From Paraclostridium tenue (GTDB taxonomy: Bacteria; Bacillota; Clostridia; Peptostreptococcales; Peptostreptococcaceae), in the NCBI RefSeq assembly GCF_015668515.1, contig NZ_JADPFO010000001.1, positions 237,139-301,138 on the forward strand: a DNA stretch of 64,000 nt. The letters run 5' to 3'. This document shows positions 53,988 through 62,186 of the stretch, piece after piece. The notes beneath the pieces are model-generated. The model worked only from the letters and a program-made list of their open reading frames with translations, was not told the origin of the DNA and searched no databases. Made by a program: the position numbers and the translations under genes. Positions within the stretch are counted from its first letter, which is position 1. The number at the start of each line of letters is the position of its first letter.

Positions 53988-55916
53988 TTATACGTTAAGC
54001 ACATTTTCACTATCTAAATTAAGTGCAATCTCAATGCCTTCAAGAGTAGTGTTTAAAGCTACACGAGGGCTTTTCGCATCTCCAATAATATGGAAAGGTA
54101 TTTCTAAATCTCTACATTTTGATTGAACGTCTTCTAAAGCTACTGAAGTTGCACCAAGAGCAACCACTACAGCATCACAATTAACGCTAGTTTCAGTTTC
54201 ATCTTTAACATATACAACTTCATTTTCTTTTATTTCCATAACCTTAGCATTAGTAACTTGATTAACACCTATTACATACATGTTTTCAAGCATATTCATA
54301 CTTCTAATCCAGCCTAAATCTCCACCTAATCTTTCAGCTTCATCAATAATTGTACATTTTACGCCTTTATTAGTTAAGTATTGAGCAGTTTCTAAACCTA
54401 CCATTTTTCCGCCAAGTATAACCACATTACCAGAAAGTTCTGCACTACCAGATAAAACTTCTTCATAAGTAAATACGTTTTTACTTTCTATACCTTTTAT
54501 TTCAGGTTTTGAAGCAACAGCACCAGTTGCTATTATTACTTCATCAGGATTAATTTGAGATATTAATTCAGGAGTTACAACAGTATTCAATCTAACATCA
54601 ACACATAAACGAGTAGATTCTTTAGCTTCCCAATTAACAGCATCAAGCATCTCACCTTTATATGGAGCAGCTCCAGCTAAGTTAAATTGACCACCTAATT
54701 TATTGCTAGCTTCACATAAAATTGGGTTATGACCTCTAACTTTTAGCATGTTAGCAGTCATCATACCACCTATACCACCACCAGCTATTAAAACTGTCTT
54801 AGGGCTAGTTGTTTTAGTAATAGGTTGACCTTCTTTACCAACCATAGGATTTCTCATACAAGTAATTGTAGGAATATTTGGATTCATTATAGAGTCAAAG
54901 CACCCCTTCAAGCAACCAACACATAAACGTATACTATCAGTTTTACCATCTCTTGCTTTATTACAGAATTCATGATCTGTAATTTGACCACGACCTATGG
55001 CAACTAAATCGCATTTTTCTTCTTCTATAAATTTATTTGCAATTTCTGGATGATTGATTCTACCAACTCCAACAACAGGCATTTTAATAGAATCACGTAT
55101 TTTTTTTACATTTTCAATGTTATATCCACGAGGAGTGTCAATTGAAGGAACTTCATATTTTAAAGCTGCAGACTTATTATTACCTCTTGAAATATCAATT
55201 ACATCAACACCTTCAGCTTTAGCCATCTTTAAAAACTCAATTACATCTTCTATAGTAAGTCCATTTTGAACATAATCATCTAATGCATCTACGCGCATAA
55301 ATAAAGGCATAGTTTCTGGCATATTAGCACGCATAGTACGAATAACTTCAAGTGAAAATCTTGCTCTATTTTCTAAAGAACCACTATATTCATCATCACG
55401 TTTATTAAAAGCAGCACTTAAGAATGTATGAGGAAGGTAAGTATGAGCAGCATGGAATTCTATAGCATCACAGCCAGCTTCTACTGCCATTTTAGTTGAT
55501 TTTCCATAACAATCAACAATTTCTTTTATATCTTTATGAGTCATACCTTCTGTAACCATAGGAGTTCTATCTTTTGGAAGTAGAGCTATTGCAACTTGAC
55601 CACCATGCCAAATTTGAACACCTATTTTACCACCAACGCTATGTACGTTATCTATAAGTTTTTTCATACCTTCAAAATGTTCATCTTTGTAAAGGGCTAA
55701 ATAACCATTACCATGAGTACTTGTGTGTATAGCACAAACCTCAGTAAAATTAAGTCCACATCCACCTTTCGCAATTGCTACGTGATAATCAATTAATTTT
55801 TGAGTAACAAGTCCAGTAGGAGAAGCCATTTTTGTCATCATTGCTGGAAGTATTACACGGTTTTTTATTTCTAAATCTTTTATTTTAAATGGAGAAAATA
55901 AAGAATTATAGCTCAT
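53988..55916 (-). CDS. BaiCD-like NADH:flavin oxidoreductase (Fe-S, FMN, FAD)
   Basis: A 642-residue enzyme: FMN TIM barrel (1-320) with HAAHTYLPHTFLS (155-167) and NKRDDEYSGSLENRARF, a [4Fe-4S] site Cys332, Cys335, Cys339, Cys353, and an FAD/NAD half starting at GGGIGG (379). Length and motifs match the 2-enoate reductase family and, by eye, its BaiCD branch (3-oxo-delta4 steroid/bile acid reductases, about 639 residues). It would reduce an activated C=C bond. AAAGGTG sets the start at ATG 55916; the GTG at 55934 is the frame limit. Second gene after the SDR, on the minus strand. Confidence 0.85.
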   Translation of the reverse strand: MSYNSLFSPFKIKDLEIKNRVILPAMMTKMASPTGLVTQKLIDYHVAIAKGGCGLNFTEVCAIHTSTHGNGYLALYKDEHFEGMKKLIDNVHSVGGKIGVQIWHGGQVAIALLPKDRTPMVTEGMTHKDIKEIVDCYGKSTKMAVEAGCDAIEFHAAHTYLPHTFLSAAFNKRDDEYSGSLENRARFSLEVIRTMRANMPETMPLFMRVDALDDYVQNGLTIEDVIEFLKMAKAEGVDVIDISRGNNKSAALKYEVPSIDTPRGYNIENVKKIRDSIKMPVVGVGRINHPEIANKFIEEEKCDLVAIGRGQITDHEFCNKARDGKTDSIRLCVGCLKGCFDSIMNPNIPTITCMRNPMVGKEGQPITKTTSPKTVLIAGGGIGGMMTANMLKVRGHNPILCEASNKLGGQFNLAGAAPYKGEMLDAVNWEAKESTRLCVDVRLNTVVTPELISQINPDEVIIATGAVASKPEIKGIESKNVFTYEEVLSGSAELSGNVVILGGKMVGLETAQYLTNKGVKCTIIDEAERLGGDLGWIRSMNMLENMYVIGVNQVTNAKVMEIKENEVVYVKDETETSVNCDAVVVALGATSVALEDVQSKCRDLEIPFHIIGDAKSPRVALNTTLEGIEIALNLDSENVLNV

Positions 55917-55975
55917 AATAATATCACCTTTCACTATTAAAATTTATTATTTAGTTATACGTTATACTTATAAAA

Positions 55976-56722
55976 TTACATTACAATTCCACCGTCAATA
56001 TTTAATATTGCACCAGTAGTATATGAAGAATCCTCTGAAGCAAGGTATACATAAGCACCAGCCATTTCATAAGGTTCAGCCATTTTTCCAAGTGGAGTCA
56101 TTTGTCTCATATATTCAACCATTTGATCTGTAACAAATTCTTTTACCATTTCAGTAGCCACAGAACCAGGAGCAACAGCATTAACTCTTATATTGTATTT
56201 ACCAAGTTCTCTAGCAAATGATCTTGTAAGACCATTTACAGCAAATTTAGAAGCTGTATAAGCACATTGTCTTCCAGCACCATTTACACTTACTAAAGAG
56301 CTTGTGTTAATTATATTACCACCGTGGGCTTTCATAATTTTAACAGCTGCTCTTGTGCAACGGAATATTCCTGTAACATTTACGTCCATAACTTTTTCAA
56401 ATTCTTCATCTGTCATTAAATCAACATCTTTTGTAGCTGTAATACCAGCATTATTGACTAATATGTCAACATAGCCCCATTTATCAACTACTTGTTTAAA
56501 CATTTCATTGATTTCATCATTATTTGACATATTTGCATGAACTGCCATAACATCAGCATTAGGATATTTTTCTTGGATAAGATTTAGTGCTTTATTTGCA
56601 GTTTCAGCTTTACTTCCACATATTGCAACTTTAGCACCTTCTTTGACATATCTATCAACTATAGCAAAACCAATACCACGTGATCCACCAGTAACAATTG
56701 CAACTTTATTTTTTAGTTTCAT
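55976..56722 (-). CDS. Short-chain dehydrogenase (hydroxysteroid dehydrogenase-like)
   Basis: A 248-residue classical SDR: TGGSRGIG (11-18), NNAG (90-93), catalytic Asn115, Ser142, Tyr155 and Lys159 (YTASK), C-terminal YLASEDSSYTTGAILNIDGG. No acidic residue ends strand 2 (VAICGSKAE), which tends to mean NADP(H). General FabG/BaiA/HSDH type; its place between two Bai-like reductases and a BaiE-like dehydratase makes a steroid hydroxyl the likely target. AAAGGA sets the start at ATG 56722 (a TTG at 56740 is the frame limit). Followed by the BaiCD-like gene 60 bases on. Confidence 0.85.
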   Translation of the reverse strand: MKLKNKVAIVTGGSRGIGFAIVDRYVKEGAKVAICGSKAETANKALNLIQEKYPNADVMAVHANMSNNDEINEMFKQVVDKWGYVDILVNNAGITATKDVDLMTDEEFEKVMDVNVTGIFRCTRAAVKIMKAHGGNIINTSSLVSVNGAGRQCAYTASKFAVNGLTRSFARELGKYNIRVNAVAPGSVATEMVKEFVTDQMVEYMRQMTPLGKMAEPYEMAGAYVYLASEDSSYTTGAILNIDGGIVM

Positions 56723-56756
56723 AAAATTAATTCCTTTCAAATTTAGTTTATATGTT

Positions 56757-56919
56757 ATTTACAAAACAGTTACAATGGATTTATAAACTAGAGAAGATAA
56801 AACAAAACTAAAAAATTTAATTTAAGATGATAAATAAATTTTTATTCAATTAATAGAATTGAGTATTCGAAATAATTATATTATTAGAAATGATTAAAAT
56901 TTTCAAAACAACTATTGAG
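56757..56919. promoter_or_regulatory. Two CAAAACA-type motifs upstream of the SDR gene
   Basis: TTACAAAACAGTTACAATGG near 56758 and TTTCAAAACAACTATTGAG near 56901. The same core CAAAACA(G/A)(T/C)TA recurs three times before the BaiH-like gene. Probably operator elements shared by the divergent units. Confidence 0.5.
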
Positions 56920-56994
56920 ATAATCGTAAGATACATAATTTAATTTGTCAATAAATTTTTAAAAAATTAAAATTATAAATTTTTATAAAAAATT

Positions 56995-57031
56995 AAAAAA
57001 AGCTGCAAAATTTAATATTTGCAACTTTTTT
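56995..57031 (-). terminator. Terminator of IclR gene
   Basis: On the minus strand AAAGTTGCAAA / TTTGCAGCTTT (one mismatch) followed by T7. Confidence 0.7.
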
Positions 57032-57803
57032 AACTATTAGAAAGCAAATCAGATATTGTTTTTGAAATATCTAATAAATCTTTAATAATATCTTGTTTAT
57101 GAAACTTATTTAAGTAAGATTTGTGTCCGTATATGCTAAGTGTTGCTATAGCTTTCCCATTATTTAAAATAGGTGCACAGTAGCAAAGTTCATCGAAATG
57201 ATACTCCCCAGATTCATAAGCATAACCATCATTTTTTACCTTTTTTAAGTAAGTAACTAAATCATCAATATTTGTAAAAAAGTTATCCTTGAATCTGCTA
57301 TTAGATACTTTTGAAAGGTAAATCTGTATTGCTTTATTACAAGACTCCAACTGGCAGTTATAAGCTAACATACAATGAGCCACAGCAGGACGATAAGCCT
57401 CGCAATTTAGAGGGTCATCATGTAGTGAATAAAAAGTTGTAGTGTAGTAACCAGAGTAGTTTCCTATCACAAAAACATTTGAACCTTCAATTACAGATAA
57501 AGAAACTGAATTGTTGTATTTTTCAGCTAAAAATGCCATATATGGTCTTGCAGTAGTAGCTAATGGTAAATTATTAGCAGCTGAAAATCCAAGAACAAGA
57601 GCTTTATTACCTATTGTATACAGACCTGTTTTAGGATCTTTTGACAAAAAATCTTTTTGATACATTGTGGTTAAAGTTCTATGAACAGTACTTCTGTGTA
57701 AGTTCATAATTTCAGCAATAGAAGAAACGGACATTTTACCACCATTTGCATGAATAAGACTTAACATATCTAAAGCCCTATCTAAACTTTGTAAAGAAGA
57801 CAA
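57030..57803 (-). CDS. IclR-family transcriptional regulator
   Basis: A 257-residue IclR protein: winged helix LQSLDRALDMLSLIHANGGKMSVSSIAEIMNLHRSTVHRTL (residues 4-44), then the effector domain (ARPYMAFLAEKYNNSVSLSVIEGSNVFVIG; PAVAHCMLAY; GYAYESGEYHFDELCYCAPI). GGGG eleven bases before a TTG at 57803 sets the start; the frame runs back to 57854. IclR proteins sense small acids or hydrophobic ligands. It sits in the middle of the divergent Bai-like units and is the obvious local regulator. Known bai operons use a different regulator family. Confidence 0.88.
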   Translation of the reverse strand: MSSLQSLDRALDMLSLIHANGGKMSVSSIAEIMNLHRSTVHRTLTTMYQKDFLSKDPKTGLYTIGNKALVLGFSAANNLPLATTARPYMAFLAEKYNNSVSLSVIEGSNVFVIGNYSGYYTTTFYSLHDDPLNCEAYRPAVAHCMLAYNCQLESCNKAIQIYLSKVSNSRFKDNFFTNIDDLVTYLKKVKNDGYAYESGEYHFDELCYCAPILNNGKAIATLSIYGHKSYLNKFHKQDIIKDLLDISKTISDLLSNS

Positions 57804-57889
57804 ACTTATATAAACCCCTTTCGAAATATATAATTTTTTCTTATAGTATAGCATAATTTAATGAAAATTAAAAAAATAATAAAAAACTA

Positions 57890-58035
57890 TTCCACATAGC
57901 GCAACAACTGAAAAATAAATAATAGCTAAAAAATTTGAAAAATAAATTAAGCATATAATAAAAATACTGAATTTACAATGTATTAATAATTTTTCATAAG
58001 AAAATAGTTTGAAAATAATGTTGCGGTATATGGAA
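57890..58035. promoter_or_regulatory. Inverted pair of 17-bp motifs beside IclR promoter
   Basis: TTCCACATAGCGCAACA at 57890-57906 and TGTTGCGGTATATGGAA at 58019-58035. The reverse complement of the second matches the first at 15 of 17 positions; spacing is about 112 bases. GC-rich CGCAACA words stand out in this AT-rich gap. Candidate operators of the IclR protein; an extended -10 TGCTATACT for iclR lies just beside the first, on the minus strand. Confidence 0.6.
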
Positions 58036-58098
58036 AGTATTGCTAGAATAAAATTGAAATATATTTTAATCACTTAAAAACTTATTATTTTCAGTAAA

Positions 58099-58229
58099 AT
58101 TCAAAACAGTTACATTTAAATCAATTCAAATATAATCAGATTAAATTCAATTAATTCAAAATAATAAAATTTAAAACAACTAAATTGGAAATAATTACAC
58201 TTAATTAAATTCAAAACAACTATTAAAAT
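58099..58229. promoter_or_regulatory. Three CAAAACA-type motifs upstream of the BaiH-like gene
   Basis: TTCAAAACAGTTACATTT near 58101, TTTAAAACAACTAAATTGG near 58170, TTCAAAACAACTATTAAA near 58210. Same core as the two upstream of the SDR gene. Apart from these and the 17-bp pair the gap 57804-58250 holds no gene. Confidence 0.5.
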
Positions 58230-58250
58230 TTATTTAGGGGAGAAGTAATT

Positions 58251-60236
58251 ATGGATAATTTTAAACTATATACACCAATTAACATCGGTAATGTTGAAAT
58301 AAAAAACAGAGTTTTAATGGCACCTATGAGCCTTGGTTATGAAGAAAAAGATGGAAATGTAAGTTCCAGACTTAAAGACTTCTGGATTGAAAGAGCCAAA
58401 GGTGGAGTAGGTCTTATTGTTGTAGATGCAGTTACAGTAGATAGCTCAGTTCCATATCTAGGATTTACAATTAGTTTAGGAGAAGATAAATTTATTCCTA
58501 CATTTAAAGAATTTGTAGCTGAAATTCATGCTAATGGTTCAAAATTATTTCCTCAAATTACACACCCGGGACCTGAATCTATTTCATGGATGTTTGGTAA
58601 AACACCAGTAGCTTCTTCAAACTATATAAATGGTTTAGGAAAATCAGTTAGAGAACTTAAAGTAGAAGAAATTGAATCTATAATTGAACAATATGGTGAT
58701 GCTGCAAGAAGAGCTAAAGAAGCAGGTTGCGATGGAGTAGAGTTTCACTGTGCCCATGCATATATGTTAGCAGGTTCTTTCTTATCGCCGCTTAGAAATA
58801 AAAGAACAGATTGCTATGGAGGAAATTTAGACGGTAGAGCTAAATTTGCTCTTGATGTAATTAAAAATATAAAGAAAAAAGCTGGAGATGATTTCCCTAT
58901 ACTTATGAGAATTTCAGGTGATGAAAGAGTATTAGGTGGAAACACATTAAATGATATGTTGTATTTAGTGCCTAAATTTGTAGAAGCGGGGATAGATGCT
59001 TTTGAAATTTCTGGTGGAACTCAATATGAATTATGTTGGAAGATAATTCCTTGCCACTATGAATCACCAGGAGTAAACATAAAAGAAGCTGAAGCTATTA
59101 AAAAAGTTTCTAAAGTACCTGTATTTGTAGTTGGCAAGATTAATGATATAAAACTTGGTGAAAATTTAGTTGAAAGAGACGTTGTAGATGGAGTAGTATT
59201 TGGTAGACCTTTACTTGCTGATCCTGAACTTGTAAATAAAGGATTTGAAGGAAGATATGAAGATATAAGACCATGTGCAAGTTGTGGTGGACCTTGTATA
59301 ACAAGAGAAAGATCTAACCCAGTTGCAAAATGTGCGATAAATCCTGAGCTTGGTCGTGAAAAAGAAATGGCTATTACAGAAGCAAAAATAAAGAAAAATG
59401 TAGTAATAGTAGGTGGTGGACCAGCTGGATTAGAAACTGCAAGAATTGCAGCTAAAAGAGGTCACAAAGTTATTTTAATTGAAAAGTCAGATAGACTTGG
59501 AGGTCAAATAAATCTTGCATCTATTCCTCCTCACAAACAAGATTTAACAAGATGGGTTAAATACTTAAAAACTCAAGTTGAAAAATCTAATGTTGAAGTA
59601 AAATTAAATACAGAAGCAACAGCTGAATATATACAAAAATTAAATGCAGATATATGTATTATCTCAACTGGTTCAACTCCATTTATACCAAAAGTAAAAG
59701 GCATAGAAAATATTGAGGTTATTACAGGTAGTGATGTATTATCTGCAAAAGTTAAAGATGCAATACATGGAAAGGTTCTTGTAGTTGGAGGCAGTCTTGT
59801 AGGATGTGAAGTTACAGAAACAATATTGCACAATGCAGTAGGACCTGTACAAATCCATATGATTGAAATGTTAGGTGAAATTGCACCAAATCTATGCCCA
59901 AATAATAAGGTACCTCTTATAAAAATGCTTAATGAAAAAGGTGTTGTAATGAGTACTAATACAAAACTTTTAGAAATCACAGAAGATGGTACAAAAGTTA
60001 TAGTTGAAAAAGATGGAAAAGAAGAAGTGCTAAGTGGATTTAGTAAAATAATTTTCTGTTGTGGTGCAAAACCAGTAAATAATTTAGCAGAGGAGCTAAA
60101 AGATATTGAAGTACATGTTATAGGAGATGCAAATAAGCCAGGACAAGTGCATCATGCTATTGAGGCAGGAGCAACACTTGCAAGAAAAATAGGAGATGTA
60201 GAAAATCCAGATGGCGAAAAAGTACTTGCAAATTAA
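58251..60236 (+). CDS. BaiH-like NADH:flavin oxidoreductase (Fe-S, FMN, FAD)
   Basis: A 661-residue enzyme, the same length as BaiH. FMN barrel with APMS, HPGPES (105-110), HCAHAYMLAGSFLSPLRNKR (166-185), ISGDER, SGGTQYE and GRPLLADPEL; [4Fe-4S] site Cys342, Cys345, Cys349, Cys361 (PCASCGGPC); FAD/NAD half from GGGPAG (388). These match BaiH motifs closely by eye. BaiH reduces a steroid-ring double bond in 7-dehydroxylation; related enzymes reduce steroid hormones. AGGGGAG precedes the ATG. It begins the plus-strand unit and is followed after 16 bases by the BaiE-like gene. Confidence 0.87.
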   Translation: MDNFKLYTPINIGNVEIKNRVLMAPMSLGYEEKDGNVSSRLKDFWIERAKGGVGLIVVDAVTVDSSVPYLGFTISLGEDKFIPTFKEFVAEIHANGSKLFPQITHPGPESISWMFGKTPVASSNYINGLGKSVRELKVEEIESIIEQYGDAARRAKEAGCDGVEFHCAHAYMLAGSFLSPLRNKRTDCYGGNLDGRAKFALDVIKNIKKKAGDDFPILMRISGDERVLGGNTLNDMLYLVPKFVEAGIDAFEISGGTQYELCWKIIPCHYESPGVNIKEAEAIKKVSKVPVFVVGKINDIKLGENLVERDVVDGVVFGRPLLADPELVNKGFEGRYEDIRPCASCGGPCITRERSNPVAKCAINPELGREKEMAITEAKIKKNVVIVGGGPAGLETARIAAKRGHKVILIEKSDRLGGQINLASIPPHKQDLTRWVKYLKTQVEKSNVEVKLNTEATAEYIQKLNADICIISTGSTPFIPKVKGIENIEVITGSDVLSAKVKDAIHGKVLVVGGSLVGCEVTETILHNAVGPVQIHMIEMLGEIAPNLCPNNKVPLIKMLNEKGVVMSTNTKLLEITEDGTKVIVEKDGKEEVLSGFSKIIFCCGAKPVNNLAEELKDIEVHVIGDANKPGQVHHAIEAGATLARKIGDVENPDGEKVLAN

Positions 60237-60252
60237 AAAAGGGGGAGACAGT

Positions 60253-60768
60253 ATGAGTACGATTGAAAAGCTAGAAAAAAGATTAATAGAGATGGAAAAA
60301 GAAATTACAAGACTTAAAGATATAGAAGCTATAAAAAGTTTAAAGGGAAAATATTTACGTTGTTTAGATTCAAAGTTATGGGATACAATAGGAGAATGTT
60401 TTTGTGAGGATGTAACTACAAGTTACTCAGATGGAAAACTTTCTTTTACAGGAAAAGAAGAAGTTGTAAATTTCTTTAGAACTTGTATGCCACCAGAACA
60501 TATAACTATGCATCAATGTCATACTCCTGAAATCGAGTTTGAAAGTGATACTAAAGCTTTTGCATACTGGTATTTAGGAGATAATTTAATATTATTAGAT
60601 AGAAACATGGGAATCAGAGGCGGAGCATTTTATCGTGAAAGCTATGAAAAAATTAATGGAGAGTGGAAGATAAAAACAATTGGATATAAACGTACATTTG
60701 AAGAAAGATGGGATAGAAACGATCCCAAAAGTGCAAAAATTACTTATAATATGCATAGTAAAGAATAA
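60253..60768 (+). CDS. BaiE-like dehydratase (bile acid 7alpha-dehydratase family)
   Basis: A 171-residue SnoaL/NTF2-fold protein. Start at ATG 60253 with GGGGGAG upstream; the frame runs back into the BaiH-like gene. It resembles BaiE along its length: MKDIEAIK-like LKDIEAIKSLKGKYLRCLD, TSYSDGKLSF, MHQCHTPEIEF, WYLGDNLILLD, RGGAFYRESYEKINGEWKIK, NMHSKE. The residues aligned with the BaiE catalytic set Tyr30, His83, Asp106, Arg146 are Tyr34, His87, Asp110, Arg147. BaiE removes the 7alpha-hydroxyl as water from a 3-oxo-delta4 substrate. Comparison is from memory of the family. The true substrate here is not known. Confidence 0.85.
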   Translation: MSTIEKLEKRLIEMEKEITRLKDIEAIKSLKGKYLRCLDSKLWDTIGECFCEDVTTSYSDGKLSFTGKEEVVNFFRTCMPPEHITMHQCHTPEIEFESDTKAFAYWYLGDNLILLDRNMGIRGGAFYRESYEKINGEWKIKTIGYKRTFEERWDRNDPKSAKITYNMHSKE

Positions 60769-60811
60769 AATAAAAACAGGTATTGATAAAAATCAATACC
60801 TGTTTTTATTT
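60769..60811 (+). terminator. Terminator of BaiH/BaiE-like unit
   Basis: AATAAAAACAGGTATTGAT and its exact complement around AAA, with T-rich end. Confidence 0.9.
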
Positions 60812-60886
60812 TATAGATTTTTTATATTTTATAAATTTGATATTCATAGTAATGTAGGATTTGCAATTTTTATATAAAATTATTAT

Positions 60887-61027
60887 ATCTTAAATAACCA
60901 AGTTATTAACTATTATGTAGGAGATAAAGCTTTTGTATTAAATATAGTGATGGTTTTATTTTTAATAATATGCATTTATATATGTTATTTTGATGGTACG
61001 TATTATACATTTAAAAGAAATATTTAA
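60887..61027 (+). pseudogene. Possible membrane-protein tail remnant
   Basis: An open stretch without start or RBS, ending FVLNIVMVLFLIICIYICYF then a short polar tail and TAA at 61027. Reads like the last helix of a small membrane protein. Weak; may be chance AT-rich coding-like sequence. Otherwise the gap 60812-61096 is empty. Confidence 0.25.
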
Positions 61028-61096
61028 AATTAGAATAGTACAATTAGAATATATAATACATCAAAAATAATAAAACTAGCTAATATTTATTATTTG

Positions 61097-61105
61097 TGTT
61101 ATAAT
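61097..61105 (+). promoter_or_regulatory. Extended -10 promoter of csp copy 2
   Basis: TGTTATAAT, the same word as before csp copy 1, 66 bases before the start codon. Confidence 0.6.
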
Positions 61106-61170
61106 AAATATTGTAGTAATACAAAAGTAAATCAAGAAAAATCTTGATCGGTTTATAGGAGATAGTCAAA

Positions 61171-61371
61171 ATGACTAATGGAATAGTAAAATGGTTTAAT
61201 AACGAAAAAGGTTTTGGATTTATATCAGTAGAAGGTGGAGATGATGTATTTGCTCATTTCTCAGCTATACAAACTGATGGATTCAAATCATTAGAAGAAG
61301 GTCAAAGAGTAAACTTTAATATAGTTAAAGGTGCTAGAGGTCCTCAAGCTGAAAACATAACTATATTATAA
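61171..61371 (+). CDS. Cold-shock protein, CspA family (copy 2)
   Basis: A 66-residue cold-shock domain with KGFGFI and DVFAHF. Nearly identical to the copy at 2791; the coding DNA is also very similar while the leaders differ apart from the promoter and AGGAGA region. Two such genes usually allow different temperature or growth-phase control of the same RNA chaperone. Confidence 0.95.
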   Translation: MTNGIVKWFNNEKGFGFISVEGGDDVFAHFSAIQTDGFKSLEEGQRVNFNIVKGARGPQAENITIL

Positions 61372-61387
61372 TATATATATTGTTTTT

Positions 61388-61413
61388 AAAGATCCTTGCG
61401 AGGGTCTTTTTTT
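61388..61413 (+). terminator. Terminator of csp copy 2
   Basis: AAAGATCCT / AGGGTCTTT around TGCG, then T7; same design as after copy 1. Confidence 0.85.
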
Positions 61414-61503
61414 ATATATTTAAAAATAGAGTACAAGTATAATCAGATTTATTGATTTTTATTTTTATATATAAAATATAAAGGAAGATGGGAGATGTAG
61501 AGG

Positions 61504-62016
61504 ATGTATAAGATTGGAGAATATATTATTTATGGAAATGATGGGGTATGTAAGGTAGAAGATGTGGGTGTACTCAATATTTCAGGTATTAACAAAAAAA
61601 GAATTTACTATACACTTAAACCATTATATGAAAATGGGAAAATATTCACACCAATAGATACTAGTGTCTTTATGAGAAGTTTAATTAATTATGAAGAAGT
61701 TCAACAATTAATTGAAAGTATCCCTTATATAAAAGACAAAAAATGTAATGAGAAAAATTCAAGGTTATTACAAATTTATTATAAAAATCTATTGCAAACT
61801 CATGAATGTTCAGACTTATTAACTTTAATAGCAGGTATTTATGAAAAAAAAGATAAGGCTATGAAAAATGGGAAAAAACTTGGGCAAATAGATAATAGGT
61901 TTATGAAAGTAGCTGAAGGTCTAATCAATGATGAGTTTTCAGTTGTTTTAGGAATACCTAGAGAAGAAGTAGCAGACTACATTAAAGAAAAAATAAAAGA
62001 GTATGAAAATAAATAG
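61504..62016 (+). CDS. CarD/TRCF-type transcriptional regulator
   Basis: A 170-residue CarD-family protein: N-terminal RNA-polymerase-interacting domain (YKIGEYIIYGNDGVCKVEDVGV ... YYTLKPLYENGKIFTPID) and a helical C-terminal domain (CSDLLTLIAGIYEKKDKAMKNGKK). CarD proteins bind the RNA polymerase beta subunit and affect promoter opening. GGGAGATGTAGAGG precedes the ATG. Transcribed alone. Confidence 0.9.
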   Translation: MYKIGEYIIYGNDGVCKVEDVGVLNISGINKKRIYYTLKPLYENGKIFTPIDTSVFMRSLINYEEVQQLIESIPYIKDKKCNEKNSRLLQIYYKNLLQTHECSDLLTLIAGIYEKKDKAMKNGKKLGQIDNRFMKVAEGLINDEFSVVLGIPREEVADYIKEKIKEYENK

Positions 62017-62186
62017 TGAGTCCATAATTAAATTTATACACTCTTACTTAAATATTGTTACTGTTTTTTAATAAATACAACATTAAAATTTCAATAAATA
62101 TAATAACAATATTTAAATAAATGGCATATATAAAATAAGTAAGTATTTTAATATTTATATAAAAATTAAATTAAGGGGGAGTGGAT

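Noticed and set aside
57858-58073. 71-codon minus-strand ORF in the gap upstream of the IclR gene
   Set aside because: No RBS, low-complexity Ile/Phe/Leu composition from AT-rich DNA, and it spans the 17-bp motif pair and the iclR promoter.
53988-60768. Cinnamate/enoate reduction cluster instead of a steroid module
   Set aside because: Two different 2-enoate-type enzymes could fit, but the adjacent BaiE-like protein with its full catalytic set and the BaiH-specific motifs argue for a steroid-like substrate.
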